Part shown: positions 1 to 5,939 of the stretch, piece after piece
How the letters are laid out: each line of letters opens with the position of its first letter
Position numbering within the stretch: position 1 is the first letter of the stretch
Assembly (NCBI GenBank): GCA_017411665.1
Contig: JAFQPT010000191.1
Location: forward strand, 1-11,576
DNA: 11,576 nucleotides
From: Oscillospiraceae bacterium
GTDB taxonomy: Bacteria; Bacillota_A; Clostridia; Oscillospirales; Oscillospiraceae
Direction: 5' to 3'
Translations under genes and position numbers: made by a program
Notes under the pieces: model-generated
Database searches by the model: none
What the model saw: only the letters and a program-made list of their open reading frames with translations
Told to the model about the DNA's origin: nothing

Positions 1-81
1 AACTACATCTATTTCTATAACCATCAACGTATCCAGTTAAAAACTGGAGTAGCGCCGCTCACGCTGCGCTACTCCACTTAA
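1..81 (+). CDS. IS3-family transposase (OrfB/integrase-core), C-terminal end only
   Basis: Frame 1 is open from the window edge to a TAA at 79-81. Its 26 residues begin NYIYFYNHQRIQLKTG and continue VAPLTLRYST. This matches the usual C-terminus of IS3/IS150-type DDE transposases, where a (Y/F)I.FYN..R.Q...G..P...R segment closes the rve integrase-core domain. The enzyme would cut and join the IS ends; everything upstream, including the catalytic residues, lies outside the window. A matching IS3-type terminal inverted repeat follows at 112-141, which supports the call independently. Family assignment is from remembered consensus; whether the full transposase is intact cannot be judged. Confidence 0.75.
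   Translation, partial: NYIYFYNHQRIQLKTGVAPLTLRYST
33..76. repeat. Two inverted repeats at the transposase 3' end
   Basis: Two perfect hairpins share bases. CCAGTT/AACTGG (33-38 and 42-47) has a 3-base loop. TGGAGTAGCGC/GCGCTACTCCA (45-55 and 66-76) has a 10-base loop. Both lie inside the last transposase codons. On the plus strand no T-tract follows; on the minus strand the 11-bp stem is followed by GTTTTTAA, so it could act as a terminator against transcription entering the IS. That function is inference. Confidence 0.5.
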
Positions 82-111
82 AACTCAATATTTCCTACTA
101 TGGGGCTTTTT

Positions 112-141
112 TGTACTGTCCGTATAATTTGGAGCAGTGCA
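112..141 (+). repeat. Right terminal inverted repeat of the IS3-type element
   Basis: Read from the outside in (reverse complement), the segment begins TGCACTGCTCCAAAT and ends GGACAGTACA. This resembles the TG(T/C)ACTGC.CC.AA...GACAGTA pattern of IS150-group left and right ends. The terminal CA lies at 140-141, so the IS/chromosome junction is probably after 141. The left repeat needed for a direct comparison is outside the window. Confidence 0.65.
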
Positions 142-144
142 AAG

Positions 145-169
145 GCACTTCACGGAAGTGCTTTTTTTT
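145..169 (+). terminator. Rho-independent terminator next to the IS end
   Basis: GCACTTC (145-151) pairs perfectly with GAAGTGC (155-161) across a 3-base loop and is followed by eight T (162-169). It lies 3 bp outside the IS right end. It either belonged to a gene once upstream of the insertion or now stops read-through from the IS into the next operon. Confidence 0.8.
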
Positions 170-175
170 ATTCTA

Positions 176-204
176 TGGATTTGTTGCGGGCAACGTGCTA
201 TATT
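176..204 (+). promoter_or_regulatory. Putative extended -10 promoter for the GNAT-ASCH-Nudix operon
   Basis: TGC-TATATT at 196-204 is an extended -10 element (TGn plus a hexamer one base from TATAAT). The -35 position about 17 bp upstream (TGGATT, 176-181) is weak, as is often the case with extended -10 promoters. It would start transcription near 211, about 26 bases before the ATG at 237, and downstream of the 145-169 terminator. Confidence 0.45.
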
Positions 205-236
205 GAGAGCAGAAAACTGTTTTGAAGGTGAACCGG

Positions 237-1031
237 ATGACATTTGAAGCCAATCGAATCGTTTTGCGGCCGTGGGCAGAGTCGGATGCAGAGGACTTAT
301 ATCGCTATGCAAGAGACCCGAGAGTCGGTCCCGCTGCGGGATGGCCTGTGCATACAAGCGTGGAAAACAGTCGGGAAATCATTCGGGATGTGCTTTCCGC
401 TGAGGAGACCTATGCGGTTGTGCCCAAATCCGTGGGACACCCTGTGGGCAGTATCGGGCTGATGCTTGGTGCAGAAAGCAATATCGGACTTCCCGAGACC
501 GAAGGGGAAATCGGTTACTGGATTGGCGTGCCTTTCTGGGGGCAGGGATTGATTCCCGAAGCGGTGGAGGTGCTGCTGCGGCACGGTTTTGAGGATTTGG
601 GGATGGAAAGCATCTGGTGCGGGTATTTCGATGGCAATGTGAAGTCCGCAAGGGTGCAGGAAAAATGCGGATTTGTGTATCAATATACACGGGAAAATGT
701 GCCTTGTTCCATGCTGGATGAACTGAGAACAGAACACATTTCCTGTTTGAGCAAAGAGCAGTGGATGCAGAGTGTGCGCTCGATTATAGCGCGCGTGAGC
801 GATATGGAGCGGTGCTTTGACCGCCTCCAAAAGGCTGTAGCAGACGACCCGACGGCGATTGAGAAGAATTTGGAGCTTTGGGTGATGCTGCAGCGTCTGC
901 GTGGGTATTATGAATCTCCCCGATGGATGCAAGACTATGAAGCGGATGAGCAGGGGCGTTTACCCTCGGATTTGAAGCGAGGGGTATTGGCTCAGGATGC
1001 GCTGTTCGATTTTTTGGAAAAATGGGGATGA
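237..1031 (+). CDS. GNAT N-acetyltransferase (RimJ/RimL type) fused to a DUF4298 domain
   Basis: The 264-residue protein has two parts. Residues 1-176 are a RimJ/RimL-like GNAT domain: the start [13 protein letters not shown] is typical, the GYWIG strand leads into the acetyl-CoA pyrophosphate loop FWGQG (W101-G104), and [13 protein letters not shown] is the usual late motif. Residues 177-264 match DUF4298: a helical ..MERCFDRLQ.. start, then [17 protein letters not shown] and [15 protein letters not shown]. GNATs of this type move acetyl from acetyl-CoA to an amine, such as a protein N-terminus or small molecule; the substrate is unknown and the DUF4298 role is undefined. ATG 237 is preferred over the in-frame TTG at 222 because AAGGTG (225-230) sits 6 bases upstream. 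No second start with a clear ribosome binding site precedes the DUF4298 part, so a true fusion is likely. First gene of the operon. Confidence 0.85.
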   Translation: MTFEANRIVLRPWAESDAEDLYRYARDPRVGPAAGWPVHTSVENSREIIRDVLSAEETYAVVPKSVGHPVGSIGLMLGAESNIGLPETEGEIGYWIGVPFWGQGLIPEAVEVLLRHGFEDLGMESIWCGYFDGNVKSARVQEKCGFVYQYTRENVPCSMLDELRTEHISCLSKEQWMQSVRSIIARVSDMERCFDRLQKAVADDPTAIEKNLELWVMLQRLRGYYESPRWMQDYEADEQGRLPSDLKRGVLAQDALFDFLEKWG

Positions 1032-1046
1032 AGTGAGGAAAAACAA

Positions 1047-1337
1047 ATGAATGTTTTGATTGAAAAAGCAGTCCCTGCGGATGCAGAGGCGATTTTGGCA
1101 TATTTGAAGCGGGTTGGAGGCGAAACGGATAACCTAACCTTTGGTAGGGAAGGGTTGCCTTTTACAGTGAAGGCAGAGACAGAGTACCTTTCAGATATGG
1201 AAAATTCTTGTGACAATGTTGCGGCCATTCATTTGTACGAGAAATTCGGCTTTAAAAAAATCGGTACGCATCCCGCATTCTTTAAAATGGAAGGGGAATA
1301 TGTACCTTTTGATTACATGGTTCTGGAGTTGAAGTAG
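1047..1337 (+). pseudogene. Internally deleted GNAT acetyltransferase remnant
   Basis: The 96-residue frame joins the N-terminus of a GNAT (residues 1-55: MNVLIEKAVPADAEAILAYL, then GGETDNLTFG.EGLPFTV and a YLSDMENS segment) to the C-terminus of the same family (residues 56-96: NVAAIHLYEKFGFKKIGTHP and FFKMEGEYVPFDYMVLEL). Family members are usually about 170-180 residues. The missing central part holds the acetyl-CoA pyrophosphate loop (R/Q-x-x-G-x-G/A) and the strands around it, so the product should not bind acetyl-CoA. The join keeps the frame, with no stop or shift. The ribosome binding site GAGGA (1035-1039) is intact, 7 bases from the ATG. It sits 15 bp after the GNAT-DUF4298 gene and 5 bp before the ASCH gene. 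Called a pseudogene because the catalytic core is missing; a new small protein is possible but unsupported. Confidence 0.75.
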
Positions 1338-1342
1338 GCATT

Positions 1343-1702
1343 ATGACACAACATACCATGAAACTCAGACCTGAGCCTTTTGAGAAAATCAAAATGGGGC
1401 GGAAAACCATTGAGCTGCGGCTGTATGATGAAAAACGGCAGCGGATTGCGATTGGCGATACCATTCAATTTATGAACACCGAAGACACTGCGGATGTACT
1501 GTCGGCGACGGTCAAAGGTCTGCACCTGTTTGCAAGTTTCGAGCAGCTGTACAGCAGTTTACCGCTGACAGAATGCGGCTATGCGGAAGAGGAGCTTTCC
1601 ACCGCCTCTCATCGGGATATGGAGCAGTACTATTCCGAGGAAGAGCAGAGCCGATACGGCGTGGTGGGCATTAAAATTGCATTGCACAGAGAGGAAGCAT
1701 AA
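1343..1702 (+). CDS. ASCH-domain protein (PUA-like fold)
   Basis: This 119-residue protein is the size of a single ASCH domain. The ASCH signature G-x-K-x-x-E-x-R is at G19-R26 (MGRKTIELRLYDEKR), followed by the IAIGDTIQF strand typical of the PUA-like barrel and a C-terminal GVVGIKI strand. ASCH proteins are thought to bind RNA or modified nucleosides; some relatives hydrolyse N4-acetylcytidine, but no specific activity can be assigned here. The ATG at 1343 gives the family-like start MTQHTMKL; the internal ATG at 1358 is an alternative. The ribosome binding site is weak (AGG at 1336-1338), and the 5-bp gap to the previous gene suggests translational coupling. The next gene starts 2 bp after its stop. 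Confidence 0.8.
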   Translation: MTQHTMKLRPEPFEKIKMGRKTIELRLYDEKRQRIAIGDTIQFMNTEDTADVLSATVKGLHLFASFEQLYSSLPLTECGYAEEELSTASHRDMEQYYSEEEQSRYGVVGIKIALHREEA

Positions 1703-1704
1703 CG

Positions 1705-2253
1705 ATGGAAGAGTTTAAGAATCTGGAAGAAAAGATGGTTGCATCCGAAGAAATCTTCGATGGGCACGTGGTGCATTTGTTCAAAGATACCGTAGAGCTG
1801 CCCAACGGGAAGTATGCCACCAGGGAGACTGTACGTCACATCGGTGCGGTGGCGGTTGTGCCCTTGACTGATGACGGCAAGGTTATTGTGGAACGTCAAT
1901 TCCGTTATCCTCTGGGCTGTGTGATTACAGAAATCCCCGCAGGAAAGCTGGACAGCAAGGCGGAAGACAGGCTGTCGGCGGCAAAGCGCGAGCTGGAAGA
2001 GGAAACCGGCTATACCGCGGAGGAATGGATTGATTTGGGGGATTACTACCCTGCAGCGGCATATACAGATGAACGCATCAGCTTGTATCTGGCGAAGGGG
2101 CTGCGACAGGGCGAGCAGAAGCTGGATGCGGATGAGTTCTTGAACGTCATGGCTGTGTCGCTGGAGCAGTTGGTGGCGGAGGTGCTTGACGGCACCATTA
2201 CTGACGGAAAAACACAGGCGGCTCTGCTGAAGGCCTATTTGAGATTGCAGTAA
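1705..2253 (+). CDS. Nudix hydrolase, ADP-ribose pyrophosphatase-like (NudF family)
   Basis: This 182-residue cytoplasmic protein is the normal size and organisation for bacterial ADP-ribose pyrophosphatases, which split ADP-ribose into AMP and ribose 5-phosphate. The N-terminal part (EEKMVASEEIFDGHVVHL, ELPNGK) and HIGAVAVVPL are typical. The Nudix box runs from G80 to Y103 with R95-E96-L97-x-E99-E100-x-G102, the Mg-binding core. The spacing between G80 and E87 is one residue longer than the textbook G-x5-E pattern; I recall this as tolerated in clostridial relatives. YYPAAAYTDERISLYLAKGL is the usual post-box segment, and DADEFLNVMAVSLEQL near the C-terminus is also family-like. GAGGAAG (1691-1697) sits 7 bases before the ATG. 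It is the last gene of the operon. Confidence 0.88.
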   Translation: MEEFKNLEEKMVASEEIFDGHVVHLFKDTVELPNGKYATRETVRHIGAVAVVPLTDDGKVIVERQFRYPLGCVITEIPAGKLDSKAEDRLSAAKRELEEETGYTAEEWIDLGDYYPAAAYTDERISLYLAKGLRQGEQKLDADEFLNVMAVSLEQLVAEVLDGTITDGKTQAALLKAYLRLQ

Positions 2254-2255
2254 AC

Positions 2256-2287
2256 AAAAACGGCACACGAGCGGGTGTGCCGTTTTT
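2256..2287 (+). terminator. Terminator after the Nudix gene
   Basis: CGGCACAC (2261-2268) pairs with GTGTGCCG (2275-2282) across GAGCGG, and the stem extends through five A/T pairs to 2256 and 2287. The T-tract at 2283-2287 gives termination on the plus strand. It ends the four-gene operon 3 bp after the Nudix stop and separates it from the deaminase-like gene. Confidence 0.9.
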
Positions 2288-2353
2288 AGTTTAAGATCTA
2301 TCAACAGATTCGGTGCATTTGATCCTGTTTTTTTCGGAACAGATGCGGTACAA

Positions 2354-2359
2354 TATAAT
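2354..2359 (+). promoter_or_regulatory. Putative -10 element of the deaminase-SLOG gene
   Basis: A perfect TATAAT lies 48 bases before the chosen ATG (2408). The -35 region about 15-17 bp upstream is T-rich (around 2331-2338, TTTTCG or TTCGGA) and far from TTGACA, so the promoter may be weak or need an activator. Together with the upstream terminator it indicates a separate transcription unit. Confidence 0.5.
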
Positions 2360-2397
2360 CAGAACTTTGCGTTCTGCATGGACTTCGAATGTGACAC

Positions 2398-2404
2398 AGG
2401 TGAT
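2398..2404 (+). promoter_or_regulatory. Ribosome binding site that sets the deaminase-SLOG start at 2408
   Basis: AGGTGAT is complementary to the AUCACCU part of the 16S rRNA 3' end and is placed just before the ATG at 2408. The in-frame ATG at 2378 has no such site and lies only about 12 bases after the expected transcription start, so 2408 is preferred. Confidence 0.65.
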
Positions 2405-2407
2405 GAT

Positions 2408-4876
2408 ATGAGTTATTTTGGTAAGTTCTATCTGGATAAGGAAAAGGACATCGTTGTATCTCTGGATATGAGCGGAGCTGCTCTTACCTATACGATTATG
2501 GCAATCAACCATCAGACGGATAATCTGATCAATAACCTTGCGCGGATTTCCGGTTCCGAGACTGTGTGTCGGGATGGGAAGACTGTAATCACAGGTGATA
2601 TTCCCTGTTATATCAAGGGTGACGGACGCCGTGTGTACATTTTCCGTTTGAACGGTGTGAAAATTGCAAACATTTATCCCGATGGAGACATTGAAGTCAA
2701 TTCTCTGATTCCTGCCATTGCAAAGACTCTTATGAGCCAGACTAAGGATTATAAATACTCCTTCCGTGAGACCTTGGTGAAGTCCTATGTACAGGAGAAG
2801 GTAAAGCTGTCTACCGACCTGCACACCCACGGCAATGCAAACCTCAATGCGGATATTCTGATTGCGCTGGCTATCAAGCACCAAATCCGCTATCCCTTGT
2901 ACTATATCAAAAAGCTGCAGCTGACGGTGACTCCTCGGCAGCAGAAGTTTCTGGATGAGCAGCGTGCAGTCGTGGCAAAGACCATCGACTTGTCCGGCCT
3001 GTCGGGGAAGTATCTGGAACGTAAAATCGACGACAATACCTTTATCAATTTTGCGGAGCTGATTCTCTGCAACATCGAACACTCTGCGGAAAACATGAAG
3101 CGCATCCGCAACTCCCTTTCTATTTTGAAGGATTCTCAGGCTGTGTTCACCAATCTGGAAAAGCTGTACCTCTACCGCTATGTATTCACCAAGGGTGTGG
3201 AAGCGGACTATAAAATCGAGCTGGTCAATATGGACCGAATCGAAGACCAGGATATCAGCGGATATCTGAAGAGATGTCTGGCGGACAGAGAAAATCCAAA
3301 GTACGCAGACTTTACCTTCTATGAAGATACTCTGCTGTGGATTGGTCGCGAGTATCAGAAGCGTCACATCAAGTATGTGGAGATCAGCGACACCACACTG
3401 GTGAAGAAAGACCCCGCAGCGGCAAAGATGCTGGCACAGATTCACCGCGTCATGCCTCTGGTAAAAGAGGAAACGGGTGTGGATATCCGCTTCCTTGCGG
3501 CAATCCGCAGAATCCCTCTGACGCTGGTAAAGTCCGATATCACCTCAGACAGCTATCTGACCGAGGCAATGCAGGCACTGAAGGTTGTTTGCAAAGACCC
3601 CTATGTGGTGGGCAGCGACTTTGTCGGGGAGGAAATCAATGACATTGCCGAATTGAAGGCGGTTATTAAGGAAATCGTCACCAAGATTGCAAGCGAAGAC
3701 AGGGACTGGACCATTCGTGTGCACGCAGGGGAAAACGACTCTCTGAAGAGCAATATGTCCCGTGCCATCAGTCTTGTGGAGCAGTCCTTGCTGCCCGGGC
3801 AGAGCTTTCCCTATATGCGCATCGGCCACGGGCTGTATTGCGCAAGTCTGAAGAGCAAGCAGGGGAAAGAGCTGCTGGAGAAAATCAAGCAGCATAATAT
3901 CGTTCTGGAGTTCCAACTGACCAGTAATGTGCGTCTGAATAATATCATCGACCTCAAGACCCATCCGCTGAAGAGCTACCTGCATAGCGGGATTTCCTGT
4001 GTAATGGGTACCGACGGATATGGTCTCTATGGCACCGACAGCATTGACGAGCAGCTGGCGTTGGCGAACTTCCTAGGAATTACGGAAGCGGAGTTTTTAA
4101 AGATGCAGGCAGTGGAGCGGGAAATCATTGCCCGTCAGACTGAAACCTTCATCCGAAAATCCGAAGCCCTTGCGGAAAAACGAGGCACGCAGACGATACA
4201 GGAATATTACGAGGCTGAGCTGAAAAAGGAATTCGACGATATCCGTGATGTGAAGTTTGCCATCCGCAAGCAGCCGTCTTATCCTGCCTTCAAGCAGGTG
4301 GTGGAAGAGCTGCCCTGGGATAAGTATCCCATCGTCATTGCGGGCGGCAGCTTTATCAGCGGCAATGCAACTCCCAAGGTCAGCGAGCAGGACAAGCTGG
4401 TGCTGCAGGCACTGCTGGACAACCTTGACCCCGAAAAAGTGTTCTTTGTGGTTGGCCATAAGCTGCAGGGACAAGAGCAATATATTGTCGAGCACAACGA
4501 CCGATTTGATGTATACAGCATCATTCCCTCACTGATGACCAAGCGGCAGATTAGAAATCTCTCGCAGGCCAATATCAAGGGCATTCGTGTGTCGACAGAA
4601 TCTCAGGAAATGGGCATTTATAAGTCCTTCAATTTTGAGATTTTCGAGCGGAGAAACTGTGTGCTGTTCGCCTTTGACGGCAACTCCTCCATTGCCAATC
4701 TGGTGCAGGAGGCAAAAAACGGTAAGGGGCTGACCCGCATTTTCATTTATCCCAAGTCTGCGATGCTGAAGGCGAAGGCAGAGTCGCTGGAAGGCTATGT
4801 CACCACCAATGCCTCTCCCGAAGCGGTTGTTCGGAAGATTCACAAGCTGGAAAACAATATCGGCACAAAGCTGTGA
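2408..4876 (+). CDS. Adenosine/AMP-deaminase-like protein with C-terminal SLOG/DprA-like domain
   Basis: The product is 822 residues, more than twice a normal adenosine deaminase. Residues 1-135 are an N-terminal domain I do not recognise (MSYFGKFYLDKEKDIVVSLD start). Residues 136-545 carry the metal-dependent deaminase motifs in order: H139-T-H141 in STDLHTHGNAN; H439-A-G-E442; R-I-G-H474-G; LEFQLTSN ending at N507; and G-T-D536-G-Y. These give the zinc ligands H139, H141, H439 and D536, the acid/base E442 and catalytic H474. The aspartate that normally follows the metal aspartate (TDD) is G537. About 300 residues separate H141 from H439, about 100 more than in classical adenosine deaminase. 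After a helical linker, residues 640-822 form a Rossmann-like unit with IVIAGGS at 642-648, VFFVVGH, and late FNFEIFERRNCVLFAFDGNS, reminiscent of SLOG/DprA nucleotide-binding folds. It probably acts on a purine nucleoside or nucleotide in the cytoplasm; substrate and role are unknown. No signal peptide or membrane segment. Single-gene unit between two terminators. The deaminase fold is firm, the SLOG call moderate. Confidence 0.75.
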   Translation: MSYFGKFYLDKEKDIVVSLDMSGAALTYTIMAINHQTDNLINNLARISGSETVCRDGKTVITGDIPCYIKGDGRRVYIFRLNGVKIANIYPDGDIEVNSLIPAIAKTLMSQTKDYKYSFRETLVKSYVQEKVKLSTDLHTHGNANLNADILIALAIKHQIRYPLYYIKKLQLTVTPRQQKFLDEQRAVVAKTIDLSGLSGKYLERKIDDNTFINFAELILCNIEHSAENMKRIRNSLSILKDSQAVFTNLEKLYLYRYVFTKGVEADYKIELVNMDRIEDQDISGYLKRCLADRENPKYADFTFYEDTLLWIGREYQKRHIKYVEISDTTLVKKDPAAAKMLAQIHRVMPLVKEETGVDIRFLAAIRRIPLTLVKSDITSDSYLTEAMQALKVVCKDPYVVGSDFVGEEINDIAELKAVIKEIVTKIASEDRDWTIRVHAGENDSLKSNMSRAISLVEQSLLPGQSFPYMRIGHGLYCASLKSKQGKELLEKIKQHNIVLEFQLTSNVRLNNIIDLKTHPLKSYLHSGISCVMGTDGYGLYGTDSIDEQLALANFLGITEAEFLKMQAVEREIIARQTETFIRKSEALAEKRGTQTIQEYYEAELKKEFDDIRDVKFAIRKQPSYPAFKQVVEELPWDKYPIVIAGGSFISGNATPKVSEQDKLVLQALLDNLDPEKVFFVVGHKLQGQEQYIVEHNDRFDVYSIIPSLMTKRQIRNLSQANIKGIRVSTESQEMGIYKSFNFEIFERRNCVLFAFDGNSSIANLVQEAKNGKGLTRIFIYPKSAMLKAKAESLEGYVTTNASPEAVVRKIHKLENNIGTKL

Positions 4877-4877
4877 G

Positions 4878-4929
4878 AAGCATAAGAAAAACGCACCCCC
4901 CATGGGGGGTGCGTTTTCTTATGCTTTTT
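4878..4929. terminator. Bidirectional terminator between the deaminase-SLOG and EamA genes
   Basis: A near-perfect palindrome has its centre at CCCCCCATGGGGGG (4896-4909). The core stem ACGCACCCCCC / GGGGGGTGCGT is flanked by five A on the left and four T on the right, and pairing continues through AAGCATAAG / CTTATGCTT with one bulged base. It gives U-tracts in both directions. The stop codon of the minus-strand EamA gene (4919-4921) lies inside the right arm. Confidence 0.9.
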
Positions 4930-5788
4930 GAGCGGGTGAGATTTCATTCCAAAGGGTAAAGCCCAGAATCAGCAAACCGCCTGCTGCCTGCATAACGGTC
5001 ATAGGCTCACTGAGCAGAAGTACAGAGATGAGAACGGCCACCAGAGGGTCAATATAGCTGAGAATGGCAGCCTTCTGTCCGGGGATGTCCTTCAGCGCGG
5101 TGAAATACATGCAATAGGTGACACCTGTGTGGAGCAGACCGACAATCAGCAGATTGACCCAGCCGCTCATGCCTATGCCACCCAGTGTAATGCCGCTTGT
5201 GGTCAGTACATAGGGAATCAAGACAATCACGGCGGCGATAAACTGCAGGAAGGTGCGATGGATGCCATCCACGTTTTGAATGAACTTATTGATGAGTACC
5301 ACGGTTGCGTACAGCACTGCGGCACCCAGACCGAACAGAATCCCGATCAGATGGGAATCGCCGGCGGACAAATCGCCGATGCCCGTAATCATGATAATGC
5401 CGACGGTGGACATCACAAAGCAGATGATTTGCTTTGCGGTGAGATTTTCCCGAAACAGGAAGGGGCAGGCAACAGTGACGATGACAGGCGCGAAGTAATA
5501 GCTCAAGGTTGCCACGGAAATAGTAGTGTACTTGTATGCCTGAAACAGCAGAATCCAGTTAAAGCCCATTGCGATGCCCGAAATCAGCAGCAGGGGCAAT
5601 TCCTTCTTGATTTTGCCGAATGGGATTTTTTGCTTTGTGACTGTTAGATACAGCCCAATCAGCACTGCAGCCAGAATGGCGCGGTACAGTGCCAGCTCAC
5701 CCGAGGTCACGGGGATGTTGCGGACGAATACGCCGATGGTGCCGAATATGGTCATGGATGCGATGAGCATCAAGCGTGGTCTTTTCAT
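4919..5788 (-). CDS. EamA/DMT-family membrane transporter
   Basis: The 289-residue, very hydrophobic protein has the size and two-fold EamA repeat of drug/metabolite transporter (DMT) family exporters, with about ten membrane helices. The first repeat starts MLIASMTIFGTIGVFVRNIP and contains ELALYRAILAA; helix 4 contains SVATLSYYFAPVIV. The second repeat starts near GILFGLGAAVLYATVVLINK and ends with AILSYIDPLVAVLISVLLLSEP, the conserved late EamA motif. Such carriers usually export amino acids, metabolites or toxic compounds; the substrate cannot be read from sequence. The start is supported by AAGAGGT (plus-strand 5794-5800) 5 bases before the ATG. It is divergent from the MATE gene, with a strong promoter of its own. 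Confidence 0.9.
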   Translation of the reverse strand: MKRPRLMLIASMTIFGTIGVFVRNIPVTSGELALYRAILAAVLIGLYLTVTKQKIPFGKIKKELPLLLISGIAMGFNWILLFQAYKYTTISVATLSYYFAPVIVTVACPFLFRENLTAKQIICFVMSTVGIIMITGIGDLSAGDSHLIGILFGLGAAVLYATVVLINKFIQNVDGIHRTFLQFIAAVIVLIPYVLTTSGITLGGIGMSGWVNLLIVGLLHTGVTYCMYFTALKDIPGQKAAILSYIDPLVAVLISVLLLSEPMTVMQAAGGLLILGFTLWNEISPAQKA

Positions 5789-5833
5789 GGGATACCTCTT
5801 GTACGATTTAAAGAACTAAATCAATGATGTTAT

Positions 5834-5862
5834 ATCTTACCGAAAAACACAGGCTCTGTCAA
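5834..5862 (-). promoter_or_regulatory. Strong sigma-A promoter of the EamA transporter
   Basis: On the minus strand a perfect TTGACA (plus positions 5857-5862) is separated by exactly 17 bases from TAAGAT (plus 5834-5839, one mismatch to TATAAT). Transcription would start near 5827, about 40 bases upstream of the ATG. Its -35 box lies 8 bp from the -35 box of the divergent MATE promoter. Confidence 0.85.
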
Positions 5863-5870
5863 TATGGGAT

Positions 5871-5899
5871 TGGACATTGGGGAGCTTTTTTGATATGAT
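5871..5899 (+). promoter_or_regulatory. Sigma-A promoter of the MATE transporter
   Basis: TGGACA (5871-5876, one mismatch to TTGACA) lies 17 bases before TATGAT (5894-5899, one mismatch to TATAAT). Transcription would start near 5906, 34 bases before the ATG at 5940. This also rules out the in-frame TTG start at 5877, which lies inside the promoter. Confidence 0.8.
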
Positions 5900-5939
5900 G
5901 AATGATATATCAGTGAACGAAACAGAATGGAGAGAGAAC

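Larger units (their letters stand above)
1..141 (+). mobile_element. IS3-family (IS150-like) insertion sequence, right end
   Basis: A transposase C-terminus (1-81) is followed by about 60 bp of non-coding DNA ending in a recognisable IS3 right terminal repeat that finishes with the dinucleotide CA at 140-141. Elements of this group have TG...CA ends and usually make a 3-4 bp target duplication. The left end is outside the window, so size, completeness and target duplication cannot be checked. The element points toward the downstream operon and ends 3 bp before a terminator hairpin. Confidence 0.7.

Noticed and set aside
1942..2013. Defective Nudix box because of the one-residue-longer G-to-E spacing
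   Set aside because: All metal-binding residues of REL.EE.G are present and the extra residue lies in the variable loop, so activity is expected.
2378..2407. Upstream in-frame ATG start for the deaminase-SLOG protein
   Set aside because: It would be about 12 bases from the expected transcription start and has no ribosome binding site; ATG 2408 has AGGTGAT at good spacing.
2291..3445. Long minus-strand open frame (384 codons) opposite the deaminase gene
   Set aside because: It is the antisense shadow of a gene with clear conserved motifs; its translation has no recognisable domain and no ribosome binding site that I could see.
1705..4876. Nudix and deaminase-SLOG genes as one nucleotide-processing operon
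   Set aside because: A strong terminator (2256-2287) and a separate TATAAT (2354-2359) lie between them; a functional link remains possible but co-transcription is not supported.
2408..4876. Calling this gene RADAR rdrB
   Set aside because: No RdrA-like ATPase lies in the window, the C-terminal domain looks SLOG-like, and I could not align it to RdrB beyond generic deaminase motifs.
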